A stretch of DNA of 64,000 nucleotides from Hyphomicrobiales bacterium (GCA_900473185.1 UCKU01000013.1:474396-538395); one strand, 5' to 3'; counted from the first letter of the stretch, positions 7,812 to 17,216 are shown. Made by a program: numbers and translations. The notes: generated by a model from the letters alone, not told the origin.

Positions 7812-9506
7812 ATGGGACTGGATGAGAGCGTAATCCGCAGTGTTTCCGCGCGTGCCGGCTGGGCGGCGGCGACCGCCCTGACGGTGGTGATGGCGTTTGG
7901 CGCATCGGCTGTCTTGGCCGCCGAAGCCGTTCTGACGATGCATATCGAAGAGCAGACGAGCTGGGTGCAGAACTTTAATCCGTTCGACCTTGCCGGCCGC
8001 CGGCAGAGCACCATGGATTTCATCTATGAGCCGCTCGTCATCTTCAACGCACAGGACGGTGGCAAGCCGGTCTGGCGCCTTGCCACGAACTACAAGTTTT
8101 CCGACGACATGAAGTCGATCACCTATGAACTGCGGCCGGACGTGAAATGGTCGGACGGTCAGCCGCTGACATCGGCGGACGTCAAATATACGATCGATCT
8201 GATGCTGAAGAATGCCGCGCTCGATACCGTTGGTGTCGGCGAAACCGTGGTATCCGTCGAGGCGCCGTCGCCGACCGAGGTGACGATCAAGCTCAAGGCC
8301 GTCAATTCCGATTTCCCGGAATCGCTGGCCGACCTCGCCGTCGTGCCTGAGCATATCTGGAAAGATGTCTCCGATCCGGTGGCTTTCAAGAACGAGAAGC
8401 CGGTTGGCTCGGGTCCGATGACGGAGGTGCGTCGCTTCACACCGCAGGTTTATGAGCAGTGCCGCAACCCGAACTATTGGGATGCAGCCTCTTTGCATGT
8501 CGATTGCCTGCGCCTGCCGCAGATTTCCGGCAACGACCAGATGCTAGCGATCCTGCCCGAGGGCAATATTGACTGGATCGGCTCCTTCATTCCCGAGATC
8601 GACAAGACATTTGTGGCGCTCGACGCCGAACATAACGGCTATTGGCAGCCGCCGGCGGAAACCGTCGCCTTCCAGATGAACTTCAAGACCAAGGACGAGG
8701 GCAATCTGGAAGCCTATAAGGACCTCAATTTCCGCCATGCCTTCAGCCTTGCGATGGACCGCAAGTCGATGGTCGATATTGCCGGCTTCGGCTATCCCGT
8801 CGTCAACGAGCATGCCTCCGGCCTGCCGCCGCGTTTTGAAGACTGGCGCAACAAGGCAGCTGAAGGCGAGAAGGACGCCTTCATGGGCCTTAATACCGAC
8901 AAGGCCAACAAGATCCTCGACGATGCCGGTTACAAGAAGGGTGCGGACGGCTTCCGTACGACCCCGAGCGGTAAACCGATCGCTTTTTCGATCATTGTTC
9001 CGAACGGCTGGACGGACTGGATCGACGCCGTGCAGATCGCCGTTGAAGGCCTGCGTGCGGCCGGCATCAATGCCTCGGTTGCCACTCCCGAATACGAACA
9101 ATGGCGTAAGCAGATTCTCGATGGCAGCTTCGAGGTCGTCATGAACTCGCGCGCCGATGGCGCCACACCTTTCCGCGGCTATTACCAGAACCTCTCGACC
9201 GCCTATGGCGGGCGCATCACCGGCGCTCCCTCGCGCTATCAGAACCCGAAGCTCGATGCGCTTTTCGATCAGTATCTGAAGGCGACATCGGATGAGGACC
9301 ACAAGAAGATCTTCAACGATATCCAGCTGCTGGTTGCTGTTGACTTCCCGGTCGTGCCCGTCTTCAACGGACCGACCTGGTATCAGTTTTCGAGCAAGCG
9401 TTTCACCGGTTGGGTGACCGAAAAGGATCCGGTCATGAACCCGGAAGATCATGACAACAACCGGATGCGCCTTATGCATCTCCTGCGCCTGAAGCCGGTC
9501 CAATAA
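7812..9506 (+). CDS. Peptide/oligosaccharide-type ABC importer, substrate-binding protein
   Basis: 564 residues, a family 5 extracellular solute-binding protein. The N-terminus has a long signal peptide ending near VLA-AEA (about residue 37). Family features are the region TMDFIYEPLVIFNAQDGGKPVWRL, the stretch ELRPDVKWSDGQPLTSADVKYTIDLML that is typical of DppA/OppA-like proteins, and NFRHAFSLAMDRKSM. It is the first gene of an operon with two permeases and two ATPases (spacing 19 bases, then overlaps). Because a GH20 hexosaminidase follows the transporter genes, the likely ligand is a chito-oligosaccharide; peptide-type importers for chitobiose are known from Vibrio. The ligand is inferred from context only. 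Confidence 0.9.
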   Translation: MGLDESVIRSVSARAGWAAATALTVVMAFGASAVLAAEAVLTMHIEEQTSWVQNFNPFDLAGRRQSTMDFIYEPLVIFNAQDGGKPVWRLATNYKFSDDMKSITYELRPDVKWSDGQPLTSADVKYTIDLMLKNAALDTVGVGETVVSVEAPSPTEVTIKLKAVNSDFPESLADLAVVPEHIWKDVSDPVAFKNEKPVGSGPMTEVRRFTPQVYEQCRNPNYWDAASLHVDCLRLPQISGNDQMLAILPEGNIDWIGSFIPEIDKTFVALDAEHNGYWQPPAETVAFQMNFKTKDEGNLEAYKDLNFRHAFSLAMDRKSMVDIAGFGYPVVNEHASGLPPRFEDWRNKAAEGEKDAFMGLNTDKANKILDDAGYKKGADGFRTTPSGKPIAFSIIVPNGWTDWIDAVQIAVEGLRAAGINASVATPEYEQWRKQILDGSFEVVMNSRADGATPFRGYYQNLSTAYGGRITGAPSRYQNPKLDALFDQYLKATSDEDHKKIFNDIQLLVAVDFPVVPVFNGPTWYQFSSKRFTGWVTEKDPVMNPEDHDNNRMRLMHLLRLKPVQ

Positions 9507-9525
9507 GACCGGCGAGGGAAGGGAT

Positions 9526-10506
9526 ATGCGTGTTTCCGGACGGCGCCTCGGCGTCTATGCGGTCGCCCTGGCGTTCGCCATCGTGATGAATTTCATTCTT
9601 CCCCGGCTCATGCCGGGGACACCCGTCGATGCGATGGTCGCCCAGCTCGGTCCGCGGGCCACACCCGCAGCCGTCGAGGCGATCAAGGTACGCTTCGGCG
9701 CCGTCGATCAGCCAATGCTTCTGCAATTCGTCGACTATCTGAAGGGGCTTGCGACTTTCGATCTCGGCGTCTCGGTCAAATATTATCCCCAGACCGTCGT
9801 CCAGGTTCTCGCCCGCTCGACGATCTGGACCATTTTCCTCGTCCTGACTGCCATCATCTTTTCGCTCTGCATCGGCGTCGTGCTTGGCGCGGTCTCGGCA
9901 TGGCGGCGCGGTGGCCGCTTCGACACGATCGTCTCGCCACTATCTGTCATTATGATCTCGGTGCCGCCTGTCATCATCGCGCTGACGACACTTTTCGTCT
10001 TCGGCGTCTCGCTGCGCTGGTTTCCGGTCGGTTACGCCTATGACCCGAATCTCGATCCTGCGTTCAACTTCACCTTTGCCGGCAGCGTCTTCATGCATGC
10101 CATCCTGCCGGTACTGACGTTGTCGCCTTTCCTGATCGGTGAATTCCAGACGACCATGCGTTCGTCGATGATCTCAATCCTCGGGGAGGACTATGTGACG
10201 ATGGCCCGCGCCAAGGGCCTCAGCCATCTTAACGTGATGTTCGGCTATGGCGCGCGCAACGCCATGCTTCCTGTCCTGACAAACCTTGCCCTCATGCTTG
10301 GTGCCGTCTTCGGCGGTTCGATCGTTACCGAGATCGTCTTCAATTATCCGGGGCTCGGCCTGACGCTCTATACGGCGAGCATTGCCCGCGATTATCCGGT
10401 CATCCAGGGGCAGTTGCTTCTGATGACGCTCGCAACGCTTGGGGCCAACCTCCTCGTCGACATCATTCACGGGTTTATCGACCCCCGACTGCGGGACGCT
10501 GTGTAA
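9526..10506 (+). CDS. ABC importer permease, DppB type
   Basis: 326 residues with six predicted membrane helices, starting with a helix at about residues 9-29. The permease-ATPase coupling loop is visible as EDYVTMARAKGLSHLNVMFGYGARNAMLP (EAA motif) near residue 225-250. The C-terminus FIDPRLRDAV is typical of DppB-type proteins. A strong ribosome site (GGGAAGGG) precedes the ATG. It would pair with the next gene product to form the membrane channel of the importer. Its stop codon overlaps the following start in the form TAATG. Confidence 0.9.
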   Translation: MRVSGRRLGVYAVALAFAIVMNFILPRLMPGTPVDAMVAQLGPRATPAAVEAIKVRFGAVDQPMLLQFVDYLKGLATFDLGVSVKYYPQTVVQVLARSTIWTIFLVLTAIIFSLCIGVVLGAVSAWRRGGRFDTIVSPLSVIMISVPPVIIALTTLFVFGVSLRWFPVGYAYDPNLDPAFNFTFAGSVFMHAILPVLTLSPFLIGEFQTTMRSSMISILGEDYVTMARAKGLSHLNVMFGYGARNAMLPVLTNLALMLGAVFGGSIVTEIVFNYPGLGLTLYTASIARDYPVIQGQLLLMTLATLGANLLVDIIHGFIDPRLRDAV

Positions 10507-11408
10507 TGGGCTTCACGATGAGATCCATCCTTCGCCAGAAGAAGGCCGTCGCCGGCCTCATCATTGTTGTGGCTCTCTGGCTCATGGCGCTGTCTGCACC
10601 GATCATCGCGCCCGGCGAACCCGGCGCCCGTGTCGGCCGCTCTCACCAGCCTCCGTCCATCGAGCATGTGCTCGGCACGACGAAGATGGGCCGCGACGTC
10701 TATCGCCAGTTCGTCTGGGGTGCGCGCAGTTCGCTCACCGTCGGTTTTGCGACGGGCATTGCGATCACCGTGATCGGCACCGCCATCGGCCTCGTCGCCG
10801 GCTATGTCGGCGGCAAGACGGATGCCGCCCTCGATCTCGCAACGAACGCTGTACTCGTTGTTCCGAACATGCCGCTCTTGATCCTGCTTGCCTCTTTTGC
10901 CGGCACGGTCGGGCCGATGACGATCATGACGATCATCGCCCTGACTTCGTGGCCATGGGGTGCCCGCATGACACGATCGCAGACGATGGCGCTACGCAAT
11001 CGCGATTTCGTCACCGCATCGAAAATGATCGGCGAGCCTGCCTGGCGGATCATCTTCGTGGAGATCTTGCCGAACCTCACACCGCTGATCGGTATCAACC
11101 TTGTCGGCAGCATCATCTATGCGATCGTCGCGCAGACGACGCTCGAATATCTCGGCTTCGGCGATCCGCTGAAAGTGTCCTGGGGCACGATGCTCTATAA
11201 TGCCCAGAACGCTTCGGCGATCATGGTCGGCGCCTGGTGGGATGTCGGTGTCCCGGCGATCGGCATTGCGGTAACAGGCCTCGGGCTTGCGCTTCTCAAC
11301 TTCACCTTCGACGAGATCGCCAATCCGCAGCTTCGCTCCGGGCCGGCGCTGTCGCGCTGGTTCCGCCTGACCCGAGCCCGCAACCGTCAATTGGAGGCCG
11401 GCCGATGA
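10506..11408 (+). CDS. ABC importer permease, DppC type
   Basis: 300 residues with an N-terminal membrane helix (about 18-38), a periplasmic stretch HVLGTTKMGRDVYRQFVWGARSS that is characteristic of the DppC/OppC N-terminal domain, and five further helices. The coupling motif reads RNRDFVTASKMIGEPAWRIIFVEILPNLTP. Starts within the stop of the upstream permease and overlaps the next ATPase start by four bases, so the three genes are translationally coupled. It is the second channel subunit of the importer. Confidence 0.9.
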   Translation: MGFTMRSILRQKKAVAGLIIVVALWLMALSAPIIAPGEPGARVGRSHQPPSIEHVLGTTKMGRDVYRQFVWGARSSLTVGFATGIAITVIGTAIGLVAGYVGGKTDAALDLATNAVLVVPNMPLLILLASFAGTVGPMTIMTIIALTSWPWGARMTRSQTMALRNRDFVTASKMIGEPAWRIIFVEILPNLTPLIGINLVGSIIYAIVAQTTLEYLGFGDPLKVSWGTMLYNAQNASAIMVGAWWDVGVPAIGIAVTGLGLALLNFTFDEIANPQLRSGPALSRWFRLTRARNRQLEAGR

Positions 11409-12220
11409 GCGACAATCTCTTAGAAATCGAAAGGCTCAACGTCGACTACCTGCTCGACAAGGGCGAGTTCCGCGCCGTCAAGGACGTGTCGTTCAGTATC
11501 GGTCGAGGCGAGATCTTTGGGCTGGCGGGTGAATCCGGTTGTGGCAAGAGCACCATCGCCTACGCCATCACCCGCCTTTCCAAGGCGCCGGCCTGGATCA
11601 GCGGCGGCAGCATCCGCATGGACGGGCGGGATCTTCTCAAAATGCCGGAGCGGGAGCTGCAGAGGATCCGCTGGAAGCGCATCGGCATGGTCTTTCAGAG
11701 CGCCATGAACTCGCTAAATCCTTTGATGCGCGTTGAGGCACAGTTCCACGATGTGCTTTACCGGCACACCGGCTGCTCGCGCCAGGAGTCACGGGTGCGC
11801 GGCGAGGAGATGTTCCGGCTCGTCGGCATACCGCCGCAGCGCATCAGTGACTATCCGCATCAGTTTTCCGGCGGCATGCGCCAGCGCATCGTCATTGCCA
11901 TCTGTCTGGCGCTGCGGCCGGAGCTCATCATCATGGACGAGCCGACGACGGCACTCGACGTGGTCGTGCAGCGCGAGATCCTCGAACAGGTCGTCGATCT
12001 GCAACGGACTTACGGTTTCTCGGTACTGTTCATCACCCACGACCTGCATCTGATGGCGCAGCTTTGCCAGCGCATCGGCATTATGCTGAAGGGCGAACTC
12101 GTCGAAGTCGGCGACGTGCGTCAGGTCAGCCAGGCGCCGTTGCACGACTATACGCGCAAGCTCTGGAACGCCATTCCCCAGCTTCCGAGCAAGCCCCGTC
12201 TTTCAGGAGCATTGGCATGA
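11405..12220 (+). CDS. ABC importer ATPase, DppD type
   Basis: 271 residues. Walker A GESGCGKST is at residues 42-50, the signature FSGGMRQRI is near 155, and Walker B LIIMDEPTTALD near 175, with the switch histidine in LFITHDLHLMAQ. The ATG at 11405 overlaps the permease stop (ATGA); a longer upstream frame is not needed. It is shorter than typical DppD (about 320) at the C-terminus, where the iron-sulfur-type cysteine tail of some members is reduced. It energises import together with the next gene product. Confidence 0.9.
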   Translation: MSDNLLEIERLNVDYLLDKGEFRAVKDVSFSIGRGEIFGLAGESGCGKSTIAYAITRLSKAPAWISGGSIRMDGRDLLKMPERELQRIRWKRIGMVFQSAMNSLNPLMRVEAQFHDVLYRHTGCSRQESRVRGEEMFRLVGIPPQRISDYPHQFSGGMRQRIVIAICLALRPELIIMDEPTTALDVVVQREILEQVVDLQRTYGFSVLFITHDLHLMAQLCQRIGIMLKGELVEVGDVRQVSQAPLHDYTRKLWNAIPQLPSKPRLSGALA

Positions 12221-13143
12221 AGTCCGAGGCACACCTGTCCCCGGCCGGAGCCGTCATACGGCTTGAGAAGATCAGGCGCCAGTTCGGCCCGGTGCATGCG
12301 CTGAAGGGTGTCTCCTTCTCGCTCTTTCCCGGCCGTGCGTTGGCACTTGTTGGCGAATCCGGCTGCGGCAAGACGACCTGCGCCCGCATCATCGCGCGCC
12401 TCGACAGGCCGACCGGAGGCAAGCTGTTCTTTCACGGGCAGGATCTGACCGCCCAGGGGGCGGCAAAAGACGAGCGTCTTTATCGCAAGGACGTGCAGAT
12501 GGTCTTTCAGGATCCGTTCTCGTCGCTCAATCCCGCCTTCACCGTCAGCCATCATCTTTCCCGGCCGCTGCAGCTTCACAGCCAGAACACGTCGCGGACT
12601 GCCCTTGAGAATGGCATTACGGGATTGCTGGAAAGCGTCGGCCTAGACCCGGCGCTCTCCAAACAGAAATTTCCGCACGAACTCTCCGGCGGCCAGCGGC
12701 AGCGCGTCAACATTGCCCGGGCGCTTGCGGTCGCGCCGAGCGTGCTGGTCGCCGACGAGCCGACCTCGATGCTCGATGTCTCCATCCGCAAGGATATTCT
12801 CGATCTGCTCGCCCGCGTGAAGCAAGAGAACGAGCTGGCGATGCTCTATATCACCCATGACATCGCGACAGCGGCGCATGTAGCCGAAGAGATCGTCGTA
12901 ATGTTTGCCGGTCAAATGGTCGAATGGGGTGATACCGAAACGGTGCTCTCCAATCCGCGCCATCCCTATACCCAGCTGCTGCTCTCCGCGGTGCCTGACG
13001 GCGGACGGCCCTTCGTTACCGGCGGCAGCGCGCGCTTCCTCGAACAGGCAGAGCGCGTCCGGTCACTCAGCCGCCCGGAATCCACCGTGATCGAGCAAAT
13101 CGGTCCCAATCATTTCATGCGCACGCTCGGCGCGCAGAGCTAA
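12217..13143 (+). CDS. ABC importer ATPase, DppF type
   Basis: 308 residues. Walker A GESGCGKTT at about residues 46-54, the Q-loop in MVFQDPFSSLNP, the signature LSGGQRQRVNIARAL and Walker B VLVADEPTSMLDVS are all intact, with switch histidine in LYITHDIATAAH. The start is set by the ATGA overlap with the preceding ATPase; the open frame extends further upstream, but that part lies inside the preceding gene. It completes a five-gene importer whose subunits are in the order SBP-permease-permease-ATPase-ATPase. Confidence 0.9.
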   Translation: MKSEAHLSPAGAVIRLEKIRRQFGPVHALKGVSFSLFPGRALALVGESGCGKTTCARIIARLDRPTGGKLFFHGQDLTAQGAAKDERLYRKDVQMVFQDPFSSLNPAFTVSHHLSRPLQLHSQNTSRTALENGITGLLESVGLDPALSKQKFPHELSGGQRQRVNIARALAVAPSVLVADEPTSMLDVSIRKDILDLLARVKQENELAMLYITHDIATAAHVAEEIVVMFAGQMVEWGDTETVLSNPRHPYTQLLLSAVPDGGRPFVTGGSARFLEQAERVRSLSRPESTVIEQIGPNHFMRTLGAQS

Positions 13144-13156
13144 CAGGACGTCTTTC

Positions 13157-13627
13157 ATGGATTATCTCGTCAACTTGTCGACCCTTCCGCAGGACACAAA
13201 GTCACCCGACGCCATGGCAAAGGCAGGTGTCACCATCCGCCGGGCACTGCCGCCCGAACTGAAGCTGATTGTCCGCTGGATCGACGAGCATTTCGGCGAA
13301 GCCTGGGCAAGCGAGGCAACGGTTGCGATGACGCGCCAGCCGCCGACCTGCTTCATTGCCACGCGCGAAGGCAAGCTTGTCGGCTTTTCCTGCCACGAGG
13401 CGACCGCACCCGACTTCTTCGGCCCGACTGGCGTCGACGAGAGCCTGCGCGGGCTTGGCATCGGCAGGGCACTGCTCTTTGCCAGCCTCAGTGACTTGAA
13501 AACCAGGGGCTATGGCTACGCGATTATCGGCGATGTCGGCCCGTCCGCCTTCTACGAGAAAGCGGTCGGCGCAACTGCGATCCCCGATTCTGCTCCCGGC
13601 ATCTATGCCGGCATGCTCAAGTCCTGA
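13157..13627 (+). CDS. GNAT family N-acetyltransferase
   Basis: 156 residues. The acetyl-CoA binding motif is GVDESLRGLGIGRALLFASL (about residues 94-113), of the usual R/Q-x-x-G-x-G/A form, and a C-terminal strand with SAFYEKAVGA follows, as in many GNAT enzymes. It lies 13 bases after the transporter ATPase and 30 bases before the hexosaminidase gene, so it is almost certainly part of the operon. A role in acetylating glucosamine released inside the cell, or an imported amino sugar, is a reasonable guess but the sequence does not show the substrate. Confidence 0.82.
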   Translation: MDYLVNLSTLPQDTKSPDAMAKAGVTIRRALPPELKLIVRWIDEHFGEAWASEATVAMTRQPPTCFIATREGKLVGFSCHEATAPDFFGPTGVDESLRGLGIGRALLFASLSDLKTRGYGYAIIGDVGPSAFYEKAVGATAIPDSAPGIYAGMLKS

Positions 13628-13657
13628 TTTCGACAATACGAATAGAAAGAAGCGATC

Positions 13658-15679
13658 ATGTCCACACCGCGACCTCAGGCCCTGCGGCTCGAAACAGTCT
13701 GGAATCCGCCGGCCGAGGGCAAGGATTTTTCCTATGTCCTGCAGCTCAAGAACCTCAATGCCGAGCCGCTGTCCGGCTTCTCACTCTGTGTCAGCGGGCC
13801 TGGGCGGGTCGATCCCGCCGGTCGCGTCGAGGGTGCGACGGTTTCCAAAAGGCTGTCAAATTTCACCGAATTTCATCCTCCGGAAGGCCTCGTTCTCGAT
13901 AGGGGCGAGACCTGGACGATTTCCGTCCACGCATTGAGCTGGCAGTTCCGTCATTGGACGGATGGTGCAACGAGCGCCTATCTGGCCTTTGCCGACGGTA
14001 GCACAGTTTCGCTTGGGCTCGAGCCGACGCGGTCTTCCGCCAGCAATGCACCACTGAAGCGCGGCGCGGAGATCTTTCCGGTACCTGCCACTGTGCCCGT
14101 TCAGGTTTCAATCATTCCCTGGCCGAACCACGTCGCCGTCGGGTCGCGTCAGCCCTTGCCGGCAGGGTTTTCGCTGCAGGCCGACGATCCGGACGCAAAA
14201 GCGGCTGCCGACAGCTTCAAGGCGCTGGTCGACCATCTCTTCGCTGTCGAAGGCATCATCCGCACTGCCGCGGAAGGCGCTTCAAGCGTCAGCTTGAGGA
14301 AGACTGCCGGTTTCGGCCCCGAAGCCTATCGGCTGAGCTTCGAAGGCGAGGCGATCACCGTCGAGGCGAGCAGTCGCGCCGGCTTCCTCTACGGCCTTGT
14401 GACGCTCGGGCAGATCTGGCGCGGTGCGCGCCTGCATCCAAGAACCTTCCAGTTCCCCGCCTCGGGCGAGATCGTGGATGAGCCGTCGATGGGCTGGCGC
14501 GGATTACATCTCGATGTTGCCCGTCAGTTCTATGGCGCGGCCGAAATCAAGAAGCTGATGGCGGTGCTCGCCTGGAACAAGCTCAACCGTTTCCATTGGC
14601 ACCTCTCCGATGACGAAGCCTGGCGTGTCGAAATCGATGCATATCCGGCGCTGACCGAAATCGGTGCATGGCGCGGTCACGGTCTTGCCCTGCCGCCGCT
14701 GCTCGGCTCCAGCCCGGCCCGCACCGGCGGCTACTATACCAAGCCTGCCATTCGCGAGATTGTCGCCTGCGCCCAAGGGTTCGGCATCGAAATCGTGCCG
14801 GAGATCGACATACCCGGCCATTGCTACGCCATGCTGCAGGCGATACCGGAACTGCGCGATCCGCAGGAGGCCGGCAGCTACTATTCGGTTCAGGGCTTCC
14901 CGGACAATTGCATCAATCCCGCCCGCGAAAAGACCTATGAGGTCATCGAAACGATCTTTTCGGAACTCATCGAGCTTTTCCCCTTCAAGACCATCCACAT
15001 CGGCGCCGACGAAGTGCCACTCGGCGCATGGTCGGGCTCGCCGGAGGCGCTCTTAAAGCTGCGTTCGCTCGCCGGTGATGAGGTTGCCGATGCGCATGCC
15101 AAGCGCCTGAACGTCATCACCAATACGCATGGTGCAGATGATATCCATGGTTCGGGTGCGGCCTTTCTGCAGGCAGAGTTCCTGAAGCGCATTCAGAGCT
15201 TCCTCGCCTCCAAGGGCTGCATTACCGGCGGCTGGGAAGAAGCGGCGCATGGCGACGTCATCGACAAATCGAAGAGCTATCTTTGCAGCTGGCGCAATGT
15301 GGAAGTCGCCGCCGAACTTGCCAATCGCGGCTATGAGATCGTCGTCTGCCCGGGACAGGTCTACTATCTCGACATGGCGTTGCGGCCGGACTGGGACGAG
15401 CCAGGCGCCAGCTGGGCCGGCACGTCGGATGCCGAGAAGCTCTACACCTTCGATCCGGTCGGCGGCTGGACGGAAACCCAGAAGCAGAAGCTTCGCGGCA
15501 TTCAGGCCTGCATCTGGTCCGAACCGATGACCGACCGCGCCGTCTTCGATCGGTTGGTCTTTCCGCGCCTGTCCGCGCTTGCCGAAACGGGCTGGACGAA
15601 ACCGTCGTCCAAGTCGTGGGAGCGTTTCAGGGCGCTCGCTGGGCTGATGCCGCTGCTCTACGGGCTGCAGCAGTCGTAA
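13658..15679 (+). CDS. GH20 beta-N-acetylhexosaminidase
   Basis: 673 residues. It removes terminal N-acetylglucosamine or N-acetylgalactosamine from oligosaccharides. The catalytic pair is Asp451-Glu452 in HIGADEVPLGAW. Other GH20 landmarks are DVARQFYGAAEIKKLM, the conserved NRFHWHLSDDEAWRVEI, and the lid region CSWRNVEVAAELANRG with the substrate-site tryptophans further on (ACIWSEPMTDR). An N-terminal beta-sandwich domain occupies about residues 1-150 and a GH20b-type domain about 150-270. No signal peptide is visible, so the enzyme is probably cytoplasmic and acts on sugars brought in by the upstream importer. It is the last gene of the operon. Confidence 0.92.
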   Translation: MSTPRPQALRLETVWNPPAEGKDFSYVLQLKNLNAEPLSGFSLCVSGPGRVDPAGRVEGATVSKRLSNFTEFHPPEGLVLDRGETWTISVHALSWQFRHWTDGATSAYLAFADGSTVSLGLEPTRSSASNAPLKRGAEIFPVPATVPVQVSIIPWPNHVAVGSRQPLPAGFSLQADDPDAKAAADSFKALVDHLFAVEGIIRTAAEGASSVSLRKTAGFGPEAYRLSFEGEAITVEASSRAGFLYGLVTLGQIWRGARLHPRTFQFPASGEIVDEPSMGWRGLHLDVARQFYGAAEIKKLMAVLAWNKLNRFHWHLSDDEAWRVEIDAYPALTEIGAWRGHGLALPPLLGSSPARTGGYYTKPAIREIVACAQGFGIEIVPEIDIPGHCYAMLQAIPELRDPQEAGSYYSVQGFPDNCINPAREKTYEVIETIFSELIELFPFKTIHIGADEVPLGAWSGSPEALLKLRSLAGDEVADAHAKRLNVITNTHGADDIHGSGAAFLQAEFLKRIQSFLASKGCITGGWEEAAHGDVIDKSKSYLCSWRNVEVAAELANRGYEIVVCPGQVYYLDMALRPDWDEPGASWAGTSDAEKLYTFDPVGGWTETQKQKLRGIQACIWSEPMTDRAVFDRLVFPRLSALAETGWTKPSSKSWERFRALAGLMPLLYGLQQS

Positions 15680-15704
15680 GCTCGGGTTAGAATTGAGGAT
15701 CATT

Positions 15705-15768
15705 TTGCCATCACCGGAGACGGTGATGGCAATGGATAGGGACATTGCTCTCAAGCTGCGAGCTTGAG
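15705..15768. terminator. Two hairpins between convergent GH20 and HxlR genes
   Basis: Two perfect inverted repeats: TTGCCATCACC / GGTGATGGCAA (15705-15732, 6-base loop) and CTCAAGCT / AGCTTGAG (15750-15768, 3-base loop). Neither is followed by a clear T-run, but both lie between converging gene ends, which suggests shared transcription termination. Confidence 0.5.
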
Positions 15769-15804
15769 CGTCGCAGACACGTCGAAGCAAGCCTCCGCTG
15801 GCAG

Positions 15805-16266
15805 TCAGTCCCGCTGATCCTGCGGCGGGGCGGCGCATCCTGGTTCGGCGATGCGAATGGGGCGGGTTCCAACAGGGGCGCCGGTTGCACGATCGATGGT
15901 GACGGGATCGATCTCGGTTCCGGTTTCTGCATCGAAGAAGCGGGTAACCTCGCCGCCGCCGCGGTGCTTGCGGCCCCAGGCGCCGATCGCAAACAGAACT
16001 GGCAAAAAGTCACGGCCGGCCTCAGTCAGCACATATTCGTCGCGCGGTGGGCGCTCGGAATAGCGGCGTTTTTCCAGCAGCCCTTCCTCCGTCAGCGATG
16101 ACAGCCGCCCCGTCAGCATCGTCGGGGCAATGCCGAGGCTCTTTCGAAAATCATCGAAGCGGGTCAGCCCCGCATGGGCGTCGCGCATGATGAGCATGCT
16201 CCACGCATCGCCCACGAGCGCCAGGCTGCGGGCGATAAGGCAGGGCCGATCTGAAAGTTTCTTCAT
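15805..16266 (-). CDS. HxlR family transcriptional regulator
   Basis: 153 residues. The winged helix-turn-helix covers about residues 8-100 with hallmarks of the HxlR family: ALVGDAWSMLIMRDAHAGLTRFDDFRKSLGIAPTMLTGRLSSL, then EGLLEKRRYSERPPRDEYVLTEAGRDF. The C-terminal 50 residues are polar and proline-rich. HxlR proteins usually sense quinones, aldehydes or other electrophiles. It is divergent from an SDR/quinone-oxidoreductase pair, with a perfect operator-like palindrome between them, so control of that pair and of itself is likely. Confidence 0.88.
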   Translation of the reverse strand: MKKLSDRPCLIARSLALVGDAWSMLIMRDAHAGLTRFDDFRKSLGIAPTMLTGRLSSLTEEGLLEKRRYSERPPRDEYVLTEAGRDFLPVLFAIGAWGRKHRGGGEVTRFFDAETGTEIDPVTIDRATGAPVGTRPIRIAEPGCAAPPQDQRD

Positions 16267-16292
16267 GTCGATATCTTTTTAGTAGTGACTTG

Positions 16293-16307
16293 CTATCAAT
16301 TTGATAG
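16293..16307. promoter_or_regulatory. Palindromic operator candidate for the HxlR regulator
   Basis: The perfect 15-bp palindrome CTATCAATTTGATAG lies in the 85-base divergent region between the HxlR and SDR genes. Its form resembles HxlR operators described in other proteobacteria. Placement would let one dimer block both promoters. Confidence 0.6.
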
Positions 16308-16351
16308 TAACAGAATGTACATGGATGTTCCACGACAAAACGAAGGCAGAG

Positions 16352-17167
16352 ATGAGTAAGAGAGAACGCGGCATTGCCCTGGTCACCGGGGCTTCCTCGG
16401 GCATCGGCCTGGTGACGGCGAAAGCGCTGCGGCGCGACGGTTACCGTGTGTTCGGCACCAGCCGAAGGTCGATGCCTGATACCGCCGACGGGATCACGAT
16501 GCTGATCTGCGATGTGATCGACGATCAATCCGTGCAGGGCGTTGTTGACGAGGTTCTAAGCCGGGCAGGGCGGATCGATCTTCTCGTCAACAATGCCGGG
16601 ATCGGCCTGCTTGGTGGCGCCGAGGAATCGACGACGGCGCAGGCGAAATCCGTGTTCGACGTCAACGTCTTCGGCACCATACGGATGACGAATGCGGTAC
16701 TGCCGGTGATGCGGCGGCAACGCAGCGGCCGGATCGTCAACCTGAGCTCAATCCTCGGGCTGATCCCGGCGCCTTTCAACGCGCTCTACGCCGCGACCAA
16801 GCACGCGATCGAAGGCTATTCGGAATCCCTCGACCACGAAGTGCGCACGCAAGGCATCCGTGTGGTGCTCGTCGAACCGGGCGTCACCCGCACCTCCTTC
16901 GAGGAGAACATCACGCGGCCGGACCGGCCGCTTGCCATCTACGATGCGGTGCGTGCCGACGCCGAAAAGCTGATGCGCGAAATCGTCTCGAAGGGCGATG
17001 CACCCGAGGTGGTGGCCGCAACTATCGTCCAAGCCGCCAATGCGCCATCGCCAAAGAGACGCTACACGGCTGGAAAAGCCGCGGGACAGGTGCGCTTCAT
17101 CCGCCGCTTTCTGCCCGAGTCCTTCGTCGACAAGAGCCTCCGGAAATTCAACAAGCTTCCCGAGTGA
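16352..17167 (+). CDS. Short-chain dehydrogenase/reductase
   Basis: 271 residues from the ATG at 16352, which has a GGCAGAG-type ribosome site; an earlier in-frame ATG would overlap the operator. The classical SDR signatures are present: cofactor motif TGASSGIG near residue 14, NNAG near 85, and the catalytic Ser-Tyr-Lys set in NLSSILG...YAATKHA. After the active site the substrate loop includes VVLVEPGVTRTSFEENITRPD. It would be an NADP-linked oxidoreductase of unknown substrate. It is followed after 49 bases by a quinone oxidoreductase and is probably controlled by the divergent HxlR protein. Confidence 0.88.
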   Translation: MSKRERGIALVTGASSGIGLVTAKALRRDGYRVFGTSRRSMPDTADGITMLICDVIDDQSVQGVVDEVLSRAGRIDLLVNNAGIGLLGGAEESTTAQAKSVFDVNVFGTIRMTNAVLPVMRRQRSGRIVNLSSILGLIPAPFNALYAATKHAIEGYSESLDHEVRTQGIRVVLVEPGVTRTSFEENITRPDRPLAIYDAVRADAEKLMREIVSKGDAPEVVAATIVQAANAPSPKRRYTAGKAAGQVRFIRRFLPESFVDKSLRKFNKLPE

Positions 17168-17216
17168 GCCTGCCTTGTCGCTGTGCCGGCTCACCATACA
17201 AACGAAAGTTCGTCCA

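Noticed and set aside
8544..9503. 319-codon open frame opposite the importer binding-protein gene
   Set aside because: Antisense shadow of a gene with clear family motifs on the other strand.
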